From contig SWDG01000022.1 of assembly GCA_005116965.1 (NCBI GenBank), forward strand, positions 118,768 through 182,767: a stretch of 64,000 nucleotides of DNA. Reading direction: 5' to 3'. Shown piece after piece: positions 61,864 through 64,000 of the stretch. The position numbers were made by a program, and so were the translations under genes. Each line of letters opens with the position of its first letter. Within the stretch, counting starts at the first letter, position 1. Below the pieces are notes generated by a model. That model made no database searches, was not told the origin of the DNA, and saw only the letters and a list, made by a program, of their open reading frames with translations. Source of the DNA: Nitrospira sp. (lineage in GTDB: Bacteria; Nitrospirota; Nitrospiria; Nitrospirales; Nitrospiraceae).

Positions 61864-62008
61864 AGTACCAAGCAATACATAGGACCTTGGTCGGGCGTGA
61901 CGGCCTGATCGCCTGGTGGACAGAAGAGAGATCTGTCAGCTGAAGGCGCATTCAGAAAGCACTCGAAACAGAGTGACTTTTCAGTGTGCTTTTTGCATTG
62001 GAGGCATC

Positions 62009-62435
62009 ATGAACAGATTCAAGAATCTCAGCACCAGGACCAAGTTGATGGTGAATATCGGGCTGTTCGTGCTGATCATGATCATCACGACGGGACTCTC
62101 GATCAAGGAGATGGGTGAGCTGAGCCAACGCATTGAAGTTATTTACAAAACGAACGTGCTCCCGATGGCGATACTCGGCGATCTGCGACACAGCACGCAA
62201 CGGGTGACCGGAGCCGTGGGACTGCATATTCTTGCTCACGACAGCGCCACGGCGGCGAAACGCATCGAGGAGATCGCCAGGCTCGACACGGCGTGAAGCG
62301 TCCGGATCTGGAGACGAGATACGCTTCACGAGGCCCGCTTCACGAACCAGGGTTCACGCGGCTGAGCCGGTCGGTGTCGTGGCAGGGAATGGGAAGGACC
62401 GCCGCGTGGCGGATGATGCGTTCGAAGAGTTCTAG
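62009..62435 (+). pseudogene. Methyl-accepting chemotaxis protein, remnant of both ends
   Basis: From ATG 62009 (GGAGGC upstream) 95 residues read as the start of a chemoreceptor: one membrane helix (LMVNIGLFVLIMIITTGLSI) and the first helix of a four-helix sensor domain, then a stop inside a family A repeat unit at 62294. In another frame, 62355-62435 encodes AAEPVGVVAGNGKDRR and ends DDAFEEF-stop, like the CheR-tethering tail of chemoreceptors. The whole second membrane helix, HAMP and signalling domain are missing. The two ends flank the repeat, so deletion linked to the repeat is likely. Confidence 0.68.
62293..62345. repeat. Family A palindromic repeat, copy 4, inside the MCP remnant
   Basis: CGTGAAGCGT lies opposite ATACGCTTCACG about 25 bases later, and a further GCTTCACGAA unit follows. 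The first unit supplies the TGA that ends the N-terminal MCP fragment. Confidence 0.78.
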
Positions 62436-62579
62436 AAGCGGTGAAGCGTATTGTGTGAAGCGTCCGGCCAGTGGTTTCGTGTTTCAGGTTTCTAGTTTCA
62501 TCTATAAAGCAGTTCGAGGTTTCAAGCATTTGGATAACCTGAAACGTGAAACTTCAAACTTGAAACATCCTATCTAGAA
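62436..62579. repeat. Mixed repeat block after the MCP remnant (copy 5)
   Basis: Two GTGAAGCG units lie at 62440-62465. A separate inverted pair, GTTTCAGGTT (62481-62490) and AACCTGAAAC (62536-62545), follows, within runs of GTTTC/GAAAC words. No coding sequence is seen. Confidence 0.7.
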
Positions 62580-63137
62580 CTACTCGAAGATCTCGGCGAG
62601 CAGCGCCTGAAAGCCAGGTAGGAGCGGGGTGGAGAGGGTGTCGTTTGCTTCTCGCGCAAGTTCTGCGGTCCGGACATATCCCTGGTCGGTCAGCCGATAG
62701 ATTTTGATGCCTTCCAATTCCGGGTCCACGATCCAGTATTCACGCACTCCGTAGCGTTCGTAGAGTTTGCGTTTGACGACCTCGTCGATTTTCCGGGTGC
62801 CGACGGAGAGAATTTCAACGACCAGATCCGGCGGCCCTTGAATGTTCTTCTCCGTGATGATGGCTGCACGGGCGGCGGAGATGAAGAGCAGATCCGGCTC
62901 GACGATATCCTCGTCGGAGAGGACTACATCGTAGGGAGCGGCGAACACCTCGCCCAGGCGATGAGTTGTGAGAAAATCCGCGAAGGCTGCGGACAGCCTG
63001 AAGGAAATCCTTTGATGTTGTGTGTTCGGCGAAGGGGTTATGAAGTGGTCTCCGTCGATGATCTCATGGCGTTTCCCGTCTTCGGGAAAGAGCAGGAAGT
63101 CGTCATAGTTGAACCGCACGCTGCGTGGAAGCGACAT
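62580..63137 (-). CDS. Uma2-family (DUF820) putative endonuclease
   Basis: A 185-residue protein with the Uma2/PD-(D/E)xK fold. It starts near FNYDDFLLFPEDGKRHEIID and has the catalytic-type pattern EPDLLFIS followed by PPDLVVEILS and the conserved RKLYERYGVREYWIVDP. Members are common and often multicopy in bacteria with unknown targets. The ATG at 63137 has GGAGAGAGG upstream on the minus strand; a start five codons earlier lacks this. It is not flagellar. The gene has its own orientation and diverges from the toxin-antitoxin pair. Confidence 0.9.
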   Translation of the reverse strand: MSLPRSVRFNYDDFLLFPEDGKRHEIIDGDHFITPSPNTQHQRISFRLSAAFADFLTTHRLGEVFAAPYDVVLSDEDIVEPDLLFISAARAAIITEKNIQGPPDLVVEILSVGTRKIDEVVKRKLYERYGVREYWIVDPELEGIKIYRLTDQGYVRTAELAREANDTLSTPLLPGFQALLAEIFE

Positions 63138-63232
63138 GAGACCTCTCTCCAAGGGAAGCGCACAACTGGATGCACTCTAGCAACCACCGGCCAGACGATC
63201 AAGTCGATGGACCACACGTCTTTCCCAGCCCC

Positions 63233-63261
63233 TTGACTGAACTTAAAAGTTAGTTTACTAT
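63233..63261 (+). promoter_or_regulatory. Sigma-70 type promoter of the antitoxin gene
   Basis: TTGACT (63233-63238), a 17-base spacer and TACTAT (63256-63261). The expected start falls on or next to the A of the antitoxin ATG at 63268, so the mRNA would be leaderless. No Shine-Dalgarno precedes that ATG. A nearby AACTTAAAAGTTAGTTT stretch is partly palindromic and could be an operator. Confidence 0.68.
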
Positions 63262-63267
63262 ACGACC

Positions 63268-63513
63268 ATGATAAAGCTAAACATTCATGAGGCGAAAACC
63301 CATCTTTCCAAGTATCTCACCAGACTCAAAGCCGGGGATCGAATCGTACTGTGCAAGCGCAATCAGCCTGTGGCACAGATCACTCCACTATCTGAAGTTC
63401 CGACACGTCCGCGTCCCATCGGTTTGGCCAAACAGACGTTCTCCGTTCCCGCGTCTTTTTTTGAGCCACTTCCCGATGACATGCTCGACACATTCGAGGG
63501 CGGGAAGGCGTGA
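63268..63513 (+). CDS. Phd/YefM-type antitoxin
   Basis: An 81-residue protein with the Phd-type N-terminal DNA-binding fold: IKLNIHEAKTHLSKYLTRLK, then GDRIVLCKRNQPVAQITPL. The disordered C-terminal part would wrap the toxin. It is expected to neutralise the PIN toxin encoded next and repress its own promoter. The stop overlaps the toxin start by four bases (GTGA). It is unrelated to the flagellar genes. Confidence 0.88.
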   Translation: MIKLNIHEAKTHLSKYLTRLKAGDRIVLCKRNQPVAQITPLSEVPTRPRPIGLAKQTFSVPASFFEPLPDDMLDTFEGGKA

Positions 63514-63896
63514 AATGTCTCCTCGATACCTGCACCTTCTTGTGGATTATCGCAGGCTCGCGCGAACTCTCTTCGACCGCAGCGAAGATGTTTACCGATC
63601 CCACCCATGAAATCTACCTCAGTGCAGTGTCGGTGTGGGAGATCTCGGTGAAACATTCGCTGGGAAAGCTTCCGCTGCCGGCTTCCCTCGATCGGTTTCT
63701 ATTGGCGCAGCGGGAGATGCATGGGATATCGATTCTGCCGCTCGAAGAACGGGCGGTGTTTCACTTGCACAAACTTCCCACGCTGCATCGCGACCCGTTC
63801 GATCGGATGTTGGTCTGCCAGGCCATTGAGCACGATTGCGTGCTGCTGACTCCCGATCCGCTCATCGTGCAATATCCTGTCAGAACGCAGTGGTAG
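63510..63896 (+). CDS. PIN-domain (VapC-type) toxin
   Basis: A 128-residue PIN-domain ribonuclease. The acidic residues are in place: LLDTCTFLW (first Asp), SVWEISVKHSLGKL (Glu), HRDPFDRMLVCQAIE (Asp) and LLTPDP near the end (Asp). These PIN proteins cleave RNA when not bound by the antitoxin. The GTG start overlaps the antitoxin stop, a usual arrangement for a coupled pair. About 100 bases remain to the window end with no gene seen. Confidence 0.9.
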   Translation: MKCLLDTCTFLWIIAGSRELSSTAAKMFTDPTHEIYLSAVSVWEISVKHSLGKLPLPASLDRFLLAQREMHGISILPLEERAVFHLHKLPTLHRDPFDRMLVCQAIEHDCVLLTPDPLIVQYPVRTQW

Positions 63897-64000
63897 TGCG
63901 GCATTGCTCCGCCGCTGTTCTTGTGGCTTCTGCATAGGGCTAATCAGACTTGGGAGAACACTCGATAGACGAGGCTTTATAAATCGTATATAGTATTGAA

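Noticed and set aside
1-64000. tRNA, rRNA, CRISPR, prophage or transposase genes
   Set aside because: None recognised on reading both strands; the only mobile-like items are short palindromic repeats.

Overview
The window is a near-complete polar-flagellum and chemotaxis locus of a Gram-negative bacterium, most likely a Nitrospira. That assignment is an inference from the gene set and order, the moderately high GC content, and the two families of intergenic palindromes; no marker gene is present to prove it. No rRNA, tRNA, CRISPR array or transposase was seen. There are 49 flagellar, motility, chemotaxis and signalling genes or remnants, 12 sugar and glycosyltransferase genes, and three accessory genes at the right end.

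Layout. (1) 1-14,340: hook and export genes, fliK(partial)-flgD-flgE, then fliL-M-N-O-P-Q-R-flhB-flhA-flhF-flhG-fliA. (2) 14,979-25,612: rod, ring and junction genes flgF-G-A-H-(small unknown)-I-J-M-N-K-L, then csrA-fliW. (3) 25,812-29,953, minus strand: a hybrid histidine kinase and an HD-GYP phosphodiesterase; a YcgR-like PilZ gene (30,199) diverges from them. (4) 31,116-49,726: an 18.6-kb, tightly overlapping sugar-nucleotide and glycosyltransferase island, best read as a flagellin glycosylation island. (5) 49,754-55,663: an unknown protein, flagellin, flaG, fliD, fliS, fliT, a degenerate GGDEF protein and a second PilZ protein. (6) 55,689-60,031: a second MinD-like ATPase (minus), an HTH protein, cheY, cheZ, motA, motB. 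(7) 60,126-62,579: a chemotaxis region that looks partly deleted (STAS protein, fused remnant, response regulator, MCP remnant) and rich in repeats. (8) 62,580-63,896: a Uma2-family protein and a Phd/PIN toxin-antitoxin pair.

Regulation can be read from the sequence. Two good sigma-54 (-24/-12) promoters precede fliL and flgF. A recurring sigma-28 (FliA) motif, TCAAG-N14/15-NCCGATAR, precedes flgM, csrA, the HD-GYP/kinase pair (minus strand), pilZ, fliC, the HTH gene and the MCP remnant, with weaker copies before cheY and the STAS gene. fliA and its anti-sigma gene flgM are both in the window, so the middle-to-late switch is encoded here. csrA-fliW plus two CsrA-type GGA sites in the fliC leader suggest post-transcriptional control of flagellin.

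The most unusual content is the glycosylation island. It has a Gmd / ColD-like dehydratase / reductase set expected for a GDP-3,6-dideoxyhexose, an N-acyltransferase/dehydrogenase/aminotransferase set for an amino sugar, a sugar formyltransferase lacking the usual catalytic Asn, and a 1,548-residue protein with four glycosyltransferase-like modules. Other points are a GGDEF protein that kept its c-di-GMP binding site but lost its catalytic motif, shared decoration modules in FlgK and FlgL, and a repeat family whose copies lie directly on gene stop codons.
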